NCBI RefSeq assembly: GCF_004339565.1
Contig: NZ_SMFZ01000001.1
Span: forward strand, 310,001 to 374,000
Direction: 5' to 3'
Length of the DNA stretch: 64,000 nt
Origin: Pseudonocardia endophytica
GTDB taxonomy: Bacteria > Actinomycetota > Actinomycetes > Mycobacteriales > Pseudonocardiaceae
Part shown: positions 52,901 through 64,000 of the stretch, piece after piece
How positions within the stretch are numbered: the first letter of the stretch is position 1
How the letters are laid out: every line of letters starts with the position of its first letter
Program-made: the position numbers and the translations under genes
The notes under the pieces: model-generated
Databases searched by the model: none
What the model was told of the DNA's origin: nothing
The model's input: only the letters and a program-made list of their open reading frames with translations

Positions 52901-55900
52901 GCCACGTGCGCGGCCGCGATCTCGCCGATCGAGTGGCCGCCGACGACGTCCGGCCGCACACCCCAACTCTCGACGAGCCGGTACAGCGCGACCTCGACGG
53001 CGAACAGCGCCGGCTGGGTCCACCCGGTCTCGTCGAGCCGGTGGTCGCCCTCCCAGATGATCTCCCGGAGGTCCGGGACGTCGAGGGCGGCGAGCACGGC
53101 GTCGAACGCCTCGGCGAACACCGGGTGGCGCTCGTGCAGATCGCGGCCCATCCCGGCCCGCTGGGCGCCCTGCCCGGAGAACAGGACGGCGCTGCGGCCG
53201 GACCTCTCCAGGCGGTGCGTCGCGACGTGGGCGGCGGTGTCGCCGTGGGCGATCGCGGTCAGGCCGCCGACGAGGTCGTCGCGACCGGTGGCGGTCACGG
53301 CGGCCCGGTGCTCGAACGTCGCACGGGTGGTGGCGAGCGCGCGGGCCAGGTCGGCCGGGTGCTCGTCCGGGTGCCGGTCGAGGTGGTCGAGCAGCCGCTG
53401 CGCCTGCTCGCGCAGGGCGTCGGCGGAGCGGGCGGACAGCAGGACCGGGGCGGCACCCTCGTCGGGTGCCCCCGGCTCGTCGGTACCGGCGGGCGCCTGC
53501 TCCAGCACGGCGTGCGCGTTCGTGCCGCTCGCACCGAACGAGGAGACGGCGGCGCGGCGCGGGCGCCCGGTCTCCGGCCAGTCGGTGGGCACGGTGAGCA
53601 GCGCCGCGCTGCCCGCCGTCCAGTCCACGTGCGACGACGGGTTCTCCGCGTACAGCGAGCGCGGCAGCACGCCGTGCTGCATGGCCAGCACCATCTTGAT
53701 CACGCCGCCGACGCCGGACGCGGCCTGCGTGTGACCGGTGTTCGACTTCAGCGAGCCGAGCAGCACCGGCCGCTCACGGTCCTGCCCGTAGGTGGCGAGC
53801 ACGGCCTGCGCCTCGATCGGGTCGCCGAGCGTCGTGCCGGTGCCGTGGGCCTCGACGGCGTCCACCTCGGACGGCTCCAGGCGCGCGTTGGCCAGCGCCT
53901 GCCGGATGACGCGTTCCTGCGACGGGCCGTTCGGCGCGGTCAGGCCGTTGGAGGCGCCGTCGGAGTTGATCGCCGAGCCGCGCAGCGTGGCGAGCACGCG
54001 GTGGCCGCGGCGGCGCGCGGCGGAGAGCCGTTCGACGACGAGCACGCCGACGCCCTCGGACCAGCCGGTGCCGTTCGCGTCGTCGGAGAATGCGCGACAG
54101 CGCCCGTCCGGGGACAGCGCGCCCTGCGCGGTGAACTCGACGAACCCGGTCGGGGTGGCCATCACGGTCACACCGCCCGCCACGGCGATCGAGCACTCCC
54201 CCGACCGCAGCGACTGCGCCGCCAGGTGCAGCGCGACCAGCGACGACGAGCACGCCGTGTCCACCGAGACGGTCGGGCCCTGGACGCCGAACGTGTACGC
54301 GACACGACCCGACAGCAGGCTCGCGGCCTGGGCGGTGGACCACTGCCCGGCCTCGGCCGGCGGCCGGTAGTCACCGGACCCGCCGCCGACGAACACGCCG
54401 TACTCGGCGCTGCCGCGCAGCGTGGTCGGGTCGATCCCGGTGCGCTCCAACGCCTCCCACGTGGTCTCGAGCAGGATCCGCTGCTGCGGGTCCATCACCA
54501 GCGCCTCGCGGGGCGAGACGCCGAACGGTGCGGGGTCGAAGTCCGGGGCGTCGTAGAGGAAGCCGCCCTGGCCGGTGGCGCTGCGGCCGGGGCCGTCGGC
54601 GGCGAGCGTGTCGAGGTCCCAGCCGCGGTCGTCCGGGAACGCGCCGACGGCGTCGACACCGTCGGCCATCAGCTGCCACAGGTCCTCCGGCGACGCGACG
54701 CCACCCGGGTAGCGGCAGGCCATCCCGACGATCACGACGGGGTCGTCGCCGGTGTCCGCGCGAGCCGCCACCGGAGCGGTGGTCGCCCCGGCTCCCCTGT
54801 CACCGCCGATCAGCTGGTCGAGCAGGTGCGCGGCGAGCGCGGCCGGGTTCGGGTGGTCGAACACGAGCGTCGCGGACAGCGTCACACCGGTCGCGGCGGT
54901 GAGCTGGTTGCGCAGGTCGACGGCCGTGAGCGAGTCGAAGCCGAGGTCGCGGAACGGCAGGTCGCGCTCCAGCGGCTCGTCGGAGGGCAGGCCGAGCACG
55001 GCCGCCGCCTTCTCCGTGACGAGCGCGAGCAGGATCGGCTCCCGCTCGGCGTCCGGCTGCTCGGCGAGCCACTGCGCGTACCCGCTGTCGGCAGGCTCCC
55101 GGACGGCGTCCCGCTCGGCGGCGGCCGTCGCGGCGCGGGCGTCGGGCAGCGCGTCGAACAGCGACGACGGGTGCAGCGTCGCGAACGTCTCCCACCGCAC
55201 GTCGGCGACGGTCTCGGCGACGGCTCCGTCGGCGACGGCACCGGCGAGCGCCGTCATCGCGGCGTCCGTGTCGAGCGCCGGCAGGCCGCTGTTGCGCAGG
55301 TGCGTGGCGGTCGAGCGGTCGGTCGCCTCCGCCCACGCGCCCCACGCCACGGCCAGCGCCGGGACGCCGCGGTCGCGGCAGCGCCGGGCGACGGCGTCGA
55401 GGTAGGCGCCAGCGGCCGCCTCGACCGGCCTGCCCTGCGAGCCCCACGTGGTGGTCATCGAACCGAACAGGACGAACACGTCCAGCTCGCAGCCGTCCAC
55501 GGCGGCGGCCAGTGCGTCCAGCGGGGCGAGCACCGTCGCGAGATCGGCAGTCTCCTCGTCGAGCGCACCGCCCGCGTAGACGACGGCCGTCGCGGAGCTC
55601 ACGAGGGCGGCCGGGTCGTCGTCGGAGATCGTGACCGTGGCGCCGAGGCCGTCCAGTTCGGACGTCACGGCGTCCCGGTCGCCCGCGCCGGTCGGCGGGT
55701 CGGTCAGCACGACGTGCTCGGCTCCCTCGCGGGCGAGCCACGTCGCGGCGCGACGGCCCAGGTCACCGGTCCCGCCGACGACGAGCACGGTGCCGTGCGG
55801 ACGCCAGCTGCCGGAGCCCCCGGTCTCGCCGGTCTCGCCGGTCTCGGAGCGGACCAGCCGACGGGCGTACGCCGCGTCGCCCCGGACGGCGAGCTCCGTC

Positions 55901-58900
55901 TCGCGACCGGCTCCTGCCAGCACGGCGGCGAGCGCCGCGGCGGCGGCTCGATCGGTGGTCGCTGCGCCGTCGGCGCCTGCCTTGACGCCGGACGCCGTGG
56001 CGTCGGTGCCGGGCAGGCCGTTGGCCCCGGCGGCGCCGTCGGCGGCAGAATCACCCGCGGCCGGATCGCCGGCGGCAGATCCGGCAGCCGGCAGGTCCAC
56101 GGTGCCGGCGAACCGGTCCGGGTGCTCCGTCGCGGCGACGCGGGCCAGGCCCCAGAGGGCAGCCTGCCCCGGCACCGGGACGGTGCCGTCCGCCGCGACG
56201 GCGCCGCGGGTGACGCACCACAGCGGCGCGTCGATCCCCTGCTCGGCCAGCGCGTCGAGCAGCGGGCCCGGGCGGGCGACCGCGGACGGCAGGGCGCCGG
56301 TTCCCGCGGCCAGCAACGAGACGATGCGGCTCGCCACGCCGGTCTCGTCGGCCGAGCCGATCCCGGCGAGGACCGCCAGGTCGTCGTCGACGGTCACGGT
56401 GTCCGCGTCCAGCGCGGCGACGACGGCGTCCACCCAGTCCGCACCCTCGTGCGCTGCCGGGACGAGCACCAGCGTGCGCCCCTCCGGAGCGGCGTCCGGT
56501 GTGGACGGCGTGGCCAGTGGCGTCCAGGTCTCGTGGTAGCGCCACGACGCCGGTCCCGTGTCCGTCCCGCCCGTGGGCGTGGCGAGCGTGGGCCAGTAGC
56601 GCTCGTGCTCGAACGGGTAGGTCGGCAGCTCGACGCGGCGTCCGCCGCCGGTCGCCGCCCAGGCGACCCGGTCCGGGCCGGCGCCGCGCACGTGCAGCGT
56701 GGCGAGGCCCTCGGCCAGCGTGGCGGCCTCGGACCGGTCCCGGCGCTGCAGCGCGACGACGACCGGCGCGACGTCGTCGGAGCCGTCGGACAGGGTGTCG
56801 AGCGTCTGCAGCGCGGGTGCGGTGAGCGCCGCGTCCGGCCCGATCTCGACGAACGCGGTCGCGCCGTCCTCGTGCAGCGCGCGGACGCCGTCGGCGAACC
56901 GGACGGTCCCGCGGACGTGGCGCACCCAGTAGTCGGGGTCGGTCAGCTCGGTGGACGCGAGTGCGCCGGTGAGCGTGGAGACCAGCGGGATGCGCGGCTC
57001 GGCGAGTTCCAGCGTCGCGACGACGGCCCGGAACCCGTCGAGCATCGGGTCCATCAGCGGCGAGTGGAACGCGTGGGAGACGGAGAGCCTGCGGCTCCGA
57101 CGGTCGGCGAACCGGGCCTCGACCGCGGCGACCGCCTCCGCGGCGCCGGACACGACGACCGACCGCGGACCGTTGACGGCGGCGACCGACACGTCGTCGG
57201 ACAGCAGCGGTGTCACCTCGTCCTCGGTCGCCTCGACGGCGACCATCGCCCCGCCGGTCGGCAGCGCCTGCATCAGGCGCCCCCGGGCCGCGACGAGCGC
57301 GCACGCGTCGGGCAGCGACAGCACGCCGGCCACGTGCGCGGCGGCGATCTCGCCGATCGAGTGCCCCGCCACCAGGTCCGGGGTCATGCCCCACGTCTCG
57401 AGCAGCCGGAACAGCGCCACCTCGACCGCGAACAGCGCGGGCTGGGTGTACGCGGTCCGGTCGAGCAGCTCCGCGTCGTCGCCCCACAGCACGTCGCGCA
57501 GCGGCGCGTCCAGCACGGTGTCGAACCGGGCCAGCACGGCGTCCAGCGCCTCGGCGTAGGCCGGGTGCCGCTCGGCGAGCTCCCGGCCCATCGCGACGCG
57601 CTGGGCGCCCTGGCCGGAGAACAGGAACGCGGTGCGCCGCGACGTGCGCGGCGCGACACCGCGGGCGGCCTCCCGCACGCCGTCCGGACCGGCGAGCAGC
57701 ACGGCGCGCTGGGCGAACGGGCTCCGGCCGGTGGCCAGCGTCGTCGCGACCTCGCGCGCGTCGAGCCCCTCGGTACCGGCGAGCAGCCCGTCGACCTGCT
57801 GCTGCAGCGCGCCTGCGGAGCGGGCCGAGACGAGCCACGGCACCTCGCCGGACGGCTCGGCCGCCGGAACGTCCTCGACGGCGGGCGGCTGCTCCACGAT
57901 CACGTGCGCGTTCGTGCCGCTGACACCGAACGCGGACACACCGGCCCGGCGCGGGTGACCGTTCTGCGGCCACGGGCGCGCGTCGTCGAGCAGCGCGATC
58001 GTGCCGTCGCTCCAGTCCACGTGCGACGACGGCGTGCCGACGTGCAGCGTGCGCGGCAGCACCTCGTGCCGCATCGCCATCAGCATCTTGATCACCCCGG
58101 CGACACCGGCGGCGGCCTGCGTGTGGCCGATGTTGGACTTGACCGTGCCGACCATCAGCGGCCGCTCGGGATCCCGGTCGCGGCCGTACGTGGCCAGCAG
58201 CGCGTGCGCCTCGATCGGGTCGCCGAGCGTCGTGCCGGTGCCGTGGGCCTCGACGGCGTCCACGTCGGACGTCGTCAGGCCCGCGTCGGCGAGCGCCTGC
58301 CGGATCACCCGCTGCTGCGACGGGCCGTTCGGTGCGGTCAGCCCGTTGGACGCGCCGTCGGAGTTGACGGCCGTGCCCCCGACGATGCCGTGCACGCGGT
58401 GGCCGTTCGCGACGGCGTCGGAGAGCCGCTCCAGCACGAGCATGCCGACGCCCTCGGACCACGCCGTGCCGTCCGCGTCGTCGGAGAACGGCTTGCAGCG
58501 CCCGTCCGGGGCGAGACCGCCCTGGGTGGAGAACTCGACGAACGAGTCCGGCCCGGACATCACCGAGACTCCGCCCGCGACGACGAGGTCGCTCTCCCCC
58601 ACCGCCAGCGCGCGTCGCGCCCAGTGCAGCGCCACCAGCGACGACGAGCACGCCGTGTCGACGGTGACGGCAGGCCCCTCGAGGCCGAGCGTGTAGGCGA
58701 GCCGCCCGGACATCACGCTGGCCGAGTTGCCGGTGGCCGCGTAGCCGGACACGTCGTCGGTGCTGCGGCGCAACAGGGTCGCGTAGTCCTGGCCGTTCGT
58801 GCCGACGAACACGCCGGTGGTCGAGCCGCGCAGCCCGGACGGGTCGATGCCGGCCCGCTCGAGCGCCTCCCACGTGGTCTCCAGCAGCAGCCGCTGCTGC

Positions 58901-61900
58901 GGGTCCATCGCGAGCGCCTCGCGCGGGGAGATGCCGAAGAAGCGGGCGTCGAAGTCGGCGACGCCGTCCAGGAAGCCGCCCTCCAGCGTCGCGGACGCAC
59001 CGGCGCCGAGTGCCGTGAGGTCCCAGCCGCGGTCGTCCGGGAACGGCACGATGCCGTCGCCGCCGGACTCGACGAGCCGCCACAGGTCCTCGGGTGTGCG
59101 GACGCCGCCGGGGAGCCGGCAGGCCATGCCGACGACGGCGATCGGGTCGTCGACCACGGCCGTCCGTGCAACCGTCGCGGATCCGGTGTCCGGCAGCGTG
59201 CCGAGCAGCTCGGCCAGCAGGTGGTCGCCCATCTCGCGCGGCGTCGGCTGGTCGTAGACGAGCGTGGCGGGCAGCGACAGCCCGGTCGCGGCGTTCAGCG
59301 CGTTGCGCAGCTCCAGCACGGTCAGCGAGTCGAAGCCGAGGTCGCGGAACGCGCGGTCGTCCTCCACGGTGCGCGGGTCGGAGATCCCGAGCACGGCCGC
59401 GACCTGCGTCCGCACCAGGGCACGGACGGCGGCCGGTCGCTCGTCGGCGGACAGCTCGGCGAGCTGCTGGCGCAGCCCGGTGTCCGCGGTGCTGCCGGTG
59501 CTGCCGGACCCGCGCTCGGCGGCGCGGACGACCTCGGGCAGGTCGCCGACGAACGGCATCGGGCGGGCCGCGGCGAAGCCGTTCCGGAACCGCTCCCAGT
59601 CGACGTCGGCCACGGTCAGCGTCGTGTCACCGTTCCCGACGGCGCGCAGCAGTGCCCGCACGGCCGGTTCCGGCGTGAGCGGCTCGTAGCCGCCGCGGCG
59701 CACCCGGGCGGCGATCTCGGCCGCGTCGGCCGCCATGCCGGAGCCGCCCCACGGGCCCCACGCCACGGCCAGCGCCGGGCGGCCGCCGTCGCGGCGGACC
59801 TCGGCCAGGGCGTCCAGGTAGGCGTTGGCGGCCGCGTAGTTGCCCTGCCCGGGTGCGCCGACGACGCCGGCCACCGAGGAGAACAGCACGAACGCGTCGA
59901 GATCGGTGTCCTGGGTCAGCTCGTGCAGGTAGTGCGCGGCGATCGTCTTGGCGCGCAGCACGTTGCCGTAGCTCTCCGGGGTGAGCTGGTCGAACACCCT
60001 GTCCTCGAGCACGCCGGCGGTGTGGAACACGGCGCGCAACGGGGTGTCGGAGGGGACGTCGTCGAGCAGTGCGGCGAGCGCGTCGCGGTCGGCGACGTCG
60101 CACGCGGCGATCGTGACCCGCGCGCCGAGCTCCTCGAGCTCGGCGCGCAGCTCGTCGGCGCCGGGCGCGTCCGGGCCGCGGCGCCCGGCGAGCAGCAGGT
60201 GCGCGGCACCGTCGCCGGCCAGGCGGCGCGCGAGATGGCGGCCGATCCCGCCGGTACCACCGGTGATCAGCACGGTGCCCGACGACGCGTCGAACCCGGC
60301 GCCCCTGGTCTCGGCGGGAGCCGGGGCGTGGGCGAGACGGCGCAGGAACGTGCCGGAGGCCCGGACCGCCACGCCGTCCTCGCCGTCGGAGCCGGCGAGC
60401 GCGGCGCGCAGCCGGCGCCCGGCCTGGGCGTCGAGGGTGTCCGGCAGGTCGACGCAGCCGCCGATCCGCTTGGGCAGCTCCAGCACGGCCGAGCGGATCA
60501 GGCCCCAGACGGCGGCCTGGTCCAGGTCGGCGATCCGCTCGGAGCGCCCGATGGCGACGGCGCCGCGGGTCAGGTTCCACAGCGGGGCGTCGATGCCGGC
60601 GTCGCCGAGCGCCTGCACGGCGGACGTGGTCAGGGTCAGCGCGGCGGGGACGCCGGGGTGGCCGGCGTCGCCGTCGGCGAGCGGCAGCAGCGAGACGACA
60701 CCGGTGAGGTCGTCGTCGATCCCGTCGTCGATCTCGGTGATCCGCCGGGCCAGGTCGGCCCGGTCCGATCCGGCGACGGCCAGCCGCACGGTCGCCGCGT
60801 CCAGCGCGGCCTCGACGTCGTCGGCCCAGCTGGCGGTCGCGTCGTCCGGCCACTGCGACGGGACGAGCACGAGCCACGTGCCGTCGAGCGTGTCGGCGGG
60901 CGCGGAGCCGCTGCGCGGCGTCCAGGTGACGCGGTAGCGCCAGGCGTCCAGCTCGGCCTGCTCGCCGCGGCGGTGCCGCCACGCGCTCAGGGCCGGGACC
61001 ATCGCCGAGACGACTCCGTCGTCCAGGCCGAGGTCGAGGCTCGCGACGTCGTCGCGCTCAACGGCGGCCCAGAACTCGGCGTCCGCGCCGGTCGGGGCCG
61101 TGCCCGTCGGCGCAGCGGCGGCCGTCGTGTCCGGCCAGAACCGCTCGCGCTGGAACGCGTAGGTGGGCAGCGCGATCCGGCGGCCACCGGACCCGGCCAG
61201 CAACGCGGCGCGGTCCACGGCGGTGCCGTGCGCGTGGGCTCCGACGACGGCGGCGAGCAGCGTCCGCTCCTCCGGCCGGTCGGCGCGCAAGGCGGGCAGC
61301 ACGGTGGCCTCGTCGGCGAGCGTCTGCCGGGCCATGCCGGACAGCACGGCGTCCGGGCCGATCTCCAGGAACGTGGTGACGCCGTGCTCGCCGGCCAGGC
61401 GCTCGACGCCGTCGGCGAACCGGACGGTGGCGCGGACGTGCTCCACCCAGTACGCGGCGTCGCTGATCGGCCCGGTGCCGCCGGTCGGCACGACCGGGAC
61501 CGACGGCGCGCGGTAGGTGAGCCCGTTCGCCACCGTGGCGAACGCGTCGAGCATCGGCTCCATCAGCGGCGAGTGGAACGCGTGGCTCACCGACAGCCGG
61601 TTCGTGCGCCGCCCGTCCTGTCGGAACCGCGCCTCGATCTCCTCGACGGCGGGCTGCGACCCGGACACGACGACCGACGACGGCCCGTTGACCGCGGCGA
61701 CCGACACGTCGTCGGACAGCAGGGGTGTGATCTCGTCCTCGGCCGCCTCGACGGCGAGCATCGCGCCGCCGGACGGCAGCGCCTGCATGAGCCGGGCCCT
61801 GGCCGCGACGAGCGTGCACGCGTCGTCGAGGTCCAGGACGCCCGCGACGTGCGCGGCCGCGATCTCGCCGATCGAGTGCCCGGCCAGCACGTCGGGCACG

Positions 61901-64000
61901 ACGCCCCACGACTCCAGCAGGCGGAACAGCGAGACCTCGACGGCGAACAGCGCAGGCTGCGCGTAGCCGGTGCGGTCCAGCAACGCGGCCTCGTCCGACT
62001 CCGGCTCGGCGAACAGCGCGACGCGCAGCGGCACGGGTCCGACGCCGTTGCCGAGCTCGCCCTCGACGCGGGCCAGCACGTCGTCGAGCGCGTCGGCGAA
62101 CACCGGGTGGCGGGCGTAGAGCTCGCGGCCCATGCCGGCGCGCTGACTGCCCTGGCCGGTGAACAGGAACGCGGTCCGCCCGCGGCCGGTGGTGCCGCGC
62201 ACGACGGACGGGTCGGCGCCTCCGTCGCGCAGCGCGGTCAGGCCGCGGACGAGCTCGTCGCGGTCGCCGGCCAGCACGGCGCCGCGGTGCTCGAGCGCGG
62301 CACGCGTCGTGGCCAGCGAGAACGCGACGTCGGCGGGGTGTGTGTCCGGCCGGTCGTCGAGCATCCCGAGCAGGTGGGACGCCTGCTCACGCAACGCGAC
62401 CTCGGTGCGTCCGGACACGAGCACCGGCACGAGCACGTCGTCCGGCTCCGGGGTATCCTCGACGACCTCGACGGTGGGCGCCTGCTCCAGCACGGCGTGC
62501 ACGTTCGTGCCGCTGATCCCGAACGACGACACGGCGGCGCGGCGCGGGCGACCGGTCTCCGGCCACGGCGTCCGCTCGGTGAGCAGGTCGATCGTGCCGC
62601 CCGACCAGTCGACGTGCGTGGACGGCGCGTCGATGTGCAGCGAGGCGGGCACGACCCCGTCCTGCAGCGCCCGCACGAGCTTGATCACGCTGGCGACGCC
62701 GGACGCCATCTGGGTGTGGCCGATGTTGGACTTCACGGAGCCGAGCAGCAGCGGCCGCTCCGGGTCACGCTCGGTGCCGTACGTGGCGAACAGCGCCTGG
62801 GCCTCGATCGGGTCGCCGAGCGCGGTGCCGGTGCCGTGGCCCTCCAGGACGTCGACGTCGTTCGGGCCGACGCCGGACTCGGCCAGCGCGGCGCGGATCA
62901 CCCGCTGCTGCGACGGGCCGTTCGGCGCGGTCAGGCCGTTCGACGCGCCGTCGGAGTTGACGGCGGACCCGCGGACGACGGCGAGCACGTCGTGCCCGTT
63001 CGCCCGCGCGTCGGACAGGCGCTCCAGCAGCACGACGCCGACGCCCTCGGCGAGCGTCATGCCGTCGGCGCCGTCGGCGTAGGCCTTGCAGCGGCCGTCC
63101 TCGGCCAGCGCGCGCTGGCGGCTGAAGCCGACGAACGCCTGCGGGGTGGACATGATGCTGACCCCCGCGGCGATCGCGCGGTCGCTCTCCCCGCCCCGCA
63201 GCGACTCGCAGGCCAGGTGCATCGCGACCAGCGACGACGAGCACGCCGTGTCCAGCGTGACGGCCGGGCCCTCGAACCCGAACAGGTAGGACACCCGCCC
63301 GGACAGCACGCTCGGCAGCGAGCCGGTGATCAGATGACCCTCCGCGCCGTCCGCGGCCGGGGCGTTCGCCGCGTAGTCCTGGTAGCTGGCACCGACGAAC
63401 GTGCCGGTGCGGCTGCCGCGCTCGCCGACCGGGTCGATGCCGGCGTGCTCGAACGCCTCCCACGTCGTCTCCAGCAGCAGGCGCTGCTGCGGGTCCATGG
63501 ACAGTGCCTCGCGGGGGGCGATGCCGAAGAACGCGGGGTCGAAGTCCGCGACGGCGTCCAGGAAGCCGCCCTGCACGGAGTAGGTGTGCCCGGAGCGGTC
63601 CGGGTCCGGGTCGTACAGCGCGTCCGCGTCCCAGCCGCGGTCGGCCGGGAAGCCGGAGATCGCGTCGACCTCGTCCAGCGCGACCCGCCACAGGTCGTCG
63701 GCGGAGCGCACCCCGCCCGGGTAGCGACAGCTCATGCCGACGACGACGATCGGGTCGTCCTCGACCGCCTTCGTCGCGGCCGGCGTCGCCGAGACCGGGC
63801 GCGCGCCTGCCATCTCGCCGTGCACGAACCCGGCGAGCGCGGCGGGCGTCGGGTGGTCGAACACCATCGTCGACGGCAGCGTCAGCCCGGTGACCGACGC
63901 GAGCCGGTTCCGGAGCGCGACGGCGGTCAGCGAGTCGAAGCCGACGTCGCGGAACGCCCGCTGGTCGGTGAGGTCGTCGGCCGACGACAGCCCGAGCACG
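49996..64000 (-). CDS. nysI: Polyene type I PKS, end of module 11 and modules 12-14 (NysI-like), 5' end off window
   Basis: This is the C-terminal 4667 residues of a large PKS entering from the right edge. Visible: an ACP (Ser at 63931-63933) closing an unseen module; module 12 with KS (Cys 63241-63243), AT (Ser 61873-61875, HAFH), KR (Tyr 59836-59838), ACP (Ser 59336-59338); module 13 with KS (Cys 58648-58650), AT (Ser 57358-57360, HAFH), a dead KR about 55290-55800, ACP (Ser 54931-54933); module 14 with KS (Cys 54250-54252), AT (Ser 52930-52932, HAFH), KR (Tyr 50875-50877), ACP (Ser 50371-50373); then a docking tail containing [10 protein letters not shown] and ending [13 protein letters not shown]. 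The module 13 KR has Glu in place of the catalytic Tyr, and the Asn and Lys are also lost. Output predicted: OH at C15, ketone at C13, OH at C11. NysI-like proteins have six modules, so about half the gene lies outside. Confidence 0.92.
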   Translation of the reverse strand, partial: VLGLSSADDLTDQRAFRDVGFDSLTAVALRNRLASVTGLTLPSTMVFDHPTPAALAGFVHGEMAGARPVSATPAATKAVEDDPIVVVGMSCRYPGGVRSADDLWRVALDEVDAISGFPADRGWDADALYDPDPDRSGHTYSVQGGFLDAVADFDPAFFGIAPREALSMDPQQRLLLETTWEAFEHAGIDPVGERGSRTGTFVGASYQDYAANAPAADGAEGHLITGSLPSVLSGRVSYLFGFEGPAVTLDTACSSSLVAMHLACESLRGGESDRAIAAGVSIMSTPQAFVGFSRQRALAEDGRCKAYADGADGMTLAEGVGVVLLERLSDARANGHDVLAVVRGSAVNSDGASNGLTAPNGPSQQRVIRAALAESGVGPNDVDVLEGHGTGTALGDPIEAQALFATYGTERDPERPLLLGSVKSNIGHTQMASGVASVIKLVRALQDGVVPASLHIDAPSTHVDWSGGTIDLLTERTPWPETGRPRRAAVSSFGISGTNVHAVLEQAPTVEVVEDTPEPDDVLVPVLVSGRTEVALREQASHLLGMLDDRPDTHPADVAFSLATTRAALEHRGAVLAGDRDELVRGLTALRDGGADPSVVRGTTGRGRTAFLFTGQGSQRAGMGRELYARHPVFADALDDVLARVEGELGNGVGPVPLRVALFAEPESDEAALLDRTGYAQPALFAVEVSLFRLLESWGVVPDVLAGHSIGEIAAAHVAGVLDLDDACTLVAARARLMQALPSGGAMLAVEAAEDEITPLLSDDVSVAAVNGPSSVVVSGSQPAVEEIEARFRQDGRRTNRLSVSHAFHSPLMEPMLDAFATVANGLTYRAPSVPVVPTGGTGPISDAAYWVEHVRATVRFADGVERLAGEHGVTTFLEIGPDAVLSGMARQTLADEATVLPALRADRPEERTLLAAVVGAHAHGTAVDRAALLAGSGGRRIALPTYAFQRERFWPDTTAAAAPTGTAPTGADAEFWAAVERDDVASLDLGLDDGVVSAMVPALSAWRHRRGEQAELDAWRYRVTWTPRSGSAPADTLDGTWLVLVPSQWPDDATASWADDVEAALDAATVRLAVAGSDRADLARRITEIDDGIDDDLTGVVSLLPLADGDAGHPGVPAALTLTTSAVQALGDAGIDAPLWNLTRGAVAIGRSERIADLDQAAVWGLIRSAVLELPKRIGGCVDLPDTLDAQAGRRLRAALAGSDGEDGVAVRASGTFLRRLAHAPAPAETRGAGFDASSGTVLITGGTGGIGRHLARRLAGDGAAHLLLAGRRGPDAPGADELRAELEELGARVTIAACDVADRDALAALLDDVPSDTPLRAVFHTAGVLEDRVFDQLTPESYGNVLRAKTIAAHYLHELTQDTDLDAFVLFSSVAGVVGAPGQGNYAAANAYLDALAEVRRDGGRPALAVAWGPWGGSGMAADAAEIAARVRRGGYEPLTPEPAVRALLRAVGNGDTTLTVADVDWERFRNGFAAARPMPFVGDLPEVVRAAERGSGSTGSTADTGLRQQLAELSADERPAAVRALVRTQVAAVLGISDPRTVEDDRAFRDLGFDSLTVLELRNALNAATGLSLPATLVYDQPTPREMGDHLLAELLGTLPDTGSATVARTAVVDDPIAVVGMACRLPGGVRTPEDLWRLVESGGDGIVPFPDDRGWDLTALGAGASATLEGGFLDGVADFDARFFGISPREALAMDPQQRLLLETTWEALERAGIDPSGLRGSTTGVFVGTNGQDYATLLRRSTDDVSGYAATGNSASVMSGRLAYTLGLEGPAVTVDTACSSSLVALHWARRALAVGESDLVVAGGVSVMSGPDSFVEFSTQGGLAPDGRCKPFSDDADGTAWSEGVGMLVLERLSDAVANGHRVHGIVGGTAVNSDGASNGLTAPNGPSQQRVIRQALADAGLTTSDVDAVEAHGTGTTLGDPIEAHALLATYGRDRDPERPLMVGTVKSNIGHTQAAAGVAGVIKMLMAMRHEVLPRTLHVGTPSSHVDWSDGTIALLDDARPWPQNGHPRRAGVSAFGVSGTNAHVIVEQPPAVEDVPAAEPSGEVPWLVSARSAGALQQQVDGLLAGTEGLDAREVATTLATGRSPFAQRAVLLAGPDGVREAARGVAPRTSRRTAFLFSGQGAQRVAMGRELAERHPAYAEALDAVLARFDTVLDAPLRDVLWGDDAELLDRTAYTQPALFAVEVALFRLLETWGMTPDLVAGHSIGEIAAAHVAGVLSLPDACALVAARGRLMQALPTGGAMVAVEATEDEVTPLLSDDVSVAAVNGPRSVVVSGAAEAVAAVEARFADRRSRRLSVSHAFHSPLMDPMLDGFRAVVATLELAEPRIPLVSTLTGALASTELTDPDYWVRHVRGTVRFADGVRALHEDGATAFVEIGPDAALTAPALQTLDTLSDGSDDVAPVVVALQRRDRSEAATLAEGLATLHVRGAGPDRVAWAATGGGRRVELPTYPFEHERYWPTLATPTGGTDTGPASWRYHETWTPLATPSTPDAAPEGRTLVLVPAAHEGADWVDAVVAALDADTVTVDDDLAVLAGIGSADETGVASRIVSLLAAGTGALPSAVARPGPLLDALAEQGIDAPLWCVTRGAVAADGTVPVPGQAALWGLARVAATEHPDRFAGTVDLPAAGSAAGDPAAGDSAADGAAGANGLPGTDATASGVKAGADGAATTDRAAAAALAAVLAGAGRETELAVRGDAAYARRLVRSETGETGETGGSGSWRPHGTVLVVGGTGDLGRRAATWLAREGAEHVVLTDPPTGAGDRDAVTSELDGLGATVTISDDDPAALVSSATAVVYAGGALDEETADLATVLAPLDALAAAVDGCELDVFVLFGSMTTTWGSQGRPVEAAAGAYLDAVARRCRDRGVPALAVAWGAWAEATDRSTATHLRNSGLPALDTDAAMTALAGAVADGAVAETVADVRWETFATLHPSSLFDALPDARAATAAAERDAVREPADSGYAQWLAEQPDAEREPILLALVTEKAAAVLGLPSDEPLERDLPFRDLGFDSLTAVDLRNQLTAATGVTLSATLVFDHPNPAALAAHLLDQLIGGDRGAGATTAPVAARADTGDDPVVIVGMACRYPGGVASPEDLWQLMADGVDAVGAFPDDRGWDLDTLAADGPGRSATGQGGFLYDAPDFDPAPFGVSPREALVMDPQQRILLETTWEALERTGIDPTTLRGSAEYGVFVGGGSGDYRPPAEAGQWSTAQAASLLSGRVAYTFGVQGPTVSVDTACSSSLVALHLAAQSLRSGECSIAVAGGVTVMATPTGFVEFTAQGALSPDGRCRAFSDDANGTGWSEGVGVLVVERLSAARRRGHRVLATLRGSAINSDGASNGLTAPNGPSQERVIRQALANARLEPSEVDAVEAHGTGTTLGDPIEAQAVLATYGQDRERPVLLGSLKSNTGHTQAASGVGGVIKMVLAMQHGVLPRSLYAENPSSHVDWTAGSAALLTVPTDWPETGRPRRAAVSSFGASGTNAHAVLEQAPAGTDEPGAPDEGAAPVLLSARSADALREQAQRLLDHLDRHPDEHPADLARALATTRATFEHRAAVTATGRDDLVGGLTAIAHGDTAAHVATHRLERSGRSAVLFSGQGAQRAGMGRDLHERHPVFAEAFDAVLAALDVPDLREIIWEGDHRLDETGWTQPALFAVEVALYRLVESWGVRPDVVGGHSIGEIAAAHVAGVLSLHDASRLVSARASLMQALPAGGAMMAVEATEDEVTPLLTGGVSVAAVNGPSSVVVSGAEDAVAGIESEFRSRERRTSRLSVSHAFHSPLMDPMLDEFRAVAATLEYHPPRIPVVSNLTGEIAADDELCDPEYWVRHVRGAVRFADGVRALAGRGVTVAVELGPDAVLSGLVPQSAADMAAVPVLRRDREEHATLVGALARLHVLGAGPRWDRYFRAAPARRVDLPTYPFQHGRFWPDAVPGQAPTADRVGSDVDAAFWDAVAQEDFSTLESQLDVGGDALSEVLPALMDWRDRRAGESQMAGWRHRIAWKRLSGSTRPAPEADWLAVVPDGAGGDPWVTAALDGLGATVVEVGAPDREELARTLAAHADVDGVVSLLALRDNTSDDSATDGSATDDSATGGDVPDGVGLTTVLLQALGDAGVDAPLWCVTRSAVSTSGTDHPQRPRQAAIWGLGRVAALEYPQRWGGLVDLPEEPDPRAATGLAAVLAGLDGEDQVAVRGATLFGRRLVPAPARGTPETWRPTGTVLVTGGTGALGAHVARRLATDGAQHLVLVGRRGEDAPGAPELREELEKLGAGVTVAACDAADRAQLSAVLDAIPDDRPLTGVVHAAGVLDDGILERLTPERFRDVFHAKVTTALLLDELASDVDLDAFVLFSSAASAVGNPGQANYAAANAVLDALAEQRRARGAAATSIAWGAWGGGGMAGDGGAADEAARRAGIALMDPALAVETLMRLVRESAPTAVVAEVALERFAEAFGGARPSALLREFPGYDELVAARSAPAASDDGMAERLAAMPAGRRLDTVTELVRTRAAQVLGYPDTDDVGAERSFRDLGIDSLGAVELRNQLGAATGLGLPATLVFDHPTPAAVARFVVDQIVGDEPDDGGDPREAEIRAVLASVPLDRLREIGVLEPLLQLAGHGGDAGDSGDDSGGDAGRAVDDLSVDDLVRAALDGDDDRERE
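52606..52752. repeat. 147-bp tract identical to 47711-47857 (AT of module 14)
   Basis: This is the partner copy, 4895 bp to the right in the upstream PKS gene. No other AT in the window shares this exact stretch by eye, so it looks like a recent conversion or recombination between modules 14 and 15. Confidence 0.85.
55820..55846. repeat. Tandem 9-bp microrepeat (3 copies) beside the dead KR of module 13
   Basis: Three copies of CCGGTCTCG encode a repeated Glu-Thr-Gly on the coding strand, just before the KR nucleotide-binding motif. Upstream of it in the protein is an Ala/Gly/Asp-rich low-complexity linker. Confidence 0.75.

Noticed and set aside
55290..55800. Frameshift as the cause of the odd module 13 KR
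   Set aside because: The frame is continuous through to a normal ACP and the changes are substitutions and short deletions in multiples of three, as in functional dead KRs.

Overview
The window is the core of a modular type I polyketide synthase (PKS) locus for a nystatin/amphotericin-type glycosylated polyene macrolide. The DNA is very GC-rich (roughly three quarters by eye), with strong G/C third-position bias, GTG starts and GGAGG-type ribosome sites. This points to a filamentous actinomycete. Gene content and order match the nystatin family best; a Pseudonocardia-type host is plausible but cannot be shown from this window.

Layout from left to right. At 1-9918 (minus) is the front of a NysC-like PKS: module 3 complete, module 4 cut off at its ketoreductase (KR). 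At 9939-19412 (minus) is a two-module NysB-like PKS whose acyltransferases (ATs) carry methylmalonyl signatures. At 19454-22615 (minus) is a NysA-like loading module with a Cys-to-Ser ketosynthase (KS). A 197-bp divergent promoter region follows, with two good matches to the palindromic operator of PimM/NysRIV-type regulators. At 22813-26464 (plus) is a compact operon: mycosamine glycosyltransferase (NysDI-like), GDP-sugar aminotransferase (NysDII-like) and a CYP105-like P450 (NysN-like). A perfect 13-bp hairpin sits in the 156-bp convergent gap. On the minus strand come a second P450 (NysL-like, 26621-27817), a one-module PKS with terminal thioesterase (NysK-like, 27814-33897), a three-module PKS (NysJ-like, 33944-49984) and the last three modules of a NysI-like PKS that runs off the right edge (49996-64000).

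How the genes work together. If numbered by collinearity with nystatin, the window holds the loading module, modules 1, 2, 3 and part of 4, the end of 11, and modules 12-18 with the thioesterase. Domain content predicts methyl branches at C34 and C36, alcohols at C35 and C37, double bonds from modules 3 and 4, OH at C15, a ketone at C13 (dead KR in module 13), OH at C11, CH2 at C8-C9 (dehydratase, enoylreductase and KR in module 15) and OH at C7, C5 and C3. This is the nystatin pattern, not the amphotericin one. The NysL-like P450 would add the C10 hydroxyl, the NysN-like P450 would oxidise the C16 methyl to carboxyl, and the sugar pair would make and attach mycosamine at C19. Modules 5-10, which decide the polyene chain length, lie outside the window, as do regulators, transporters, the GDP-mannose dehydratase and any second-sugar genes.

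The most notable points are the operator pair, two classes of PKS docking ends that predict the assembly order, a hairpin repeat duplicated in frame inside a PKS linker, a 147-bp identical tract shared by two ATs, the missing P450 ferredoxin gene and the unusually short loading module. There is no gene-free stretch longer than 300 bases.
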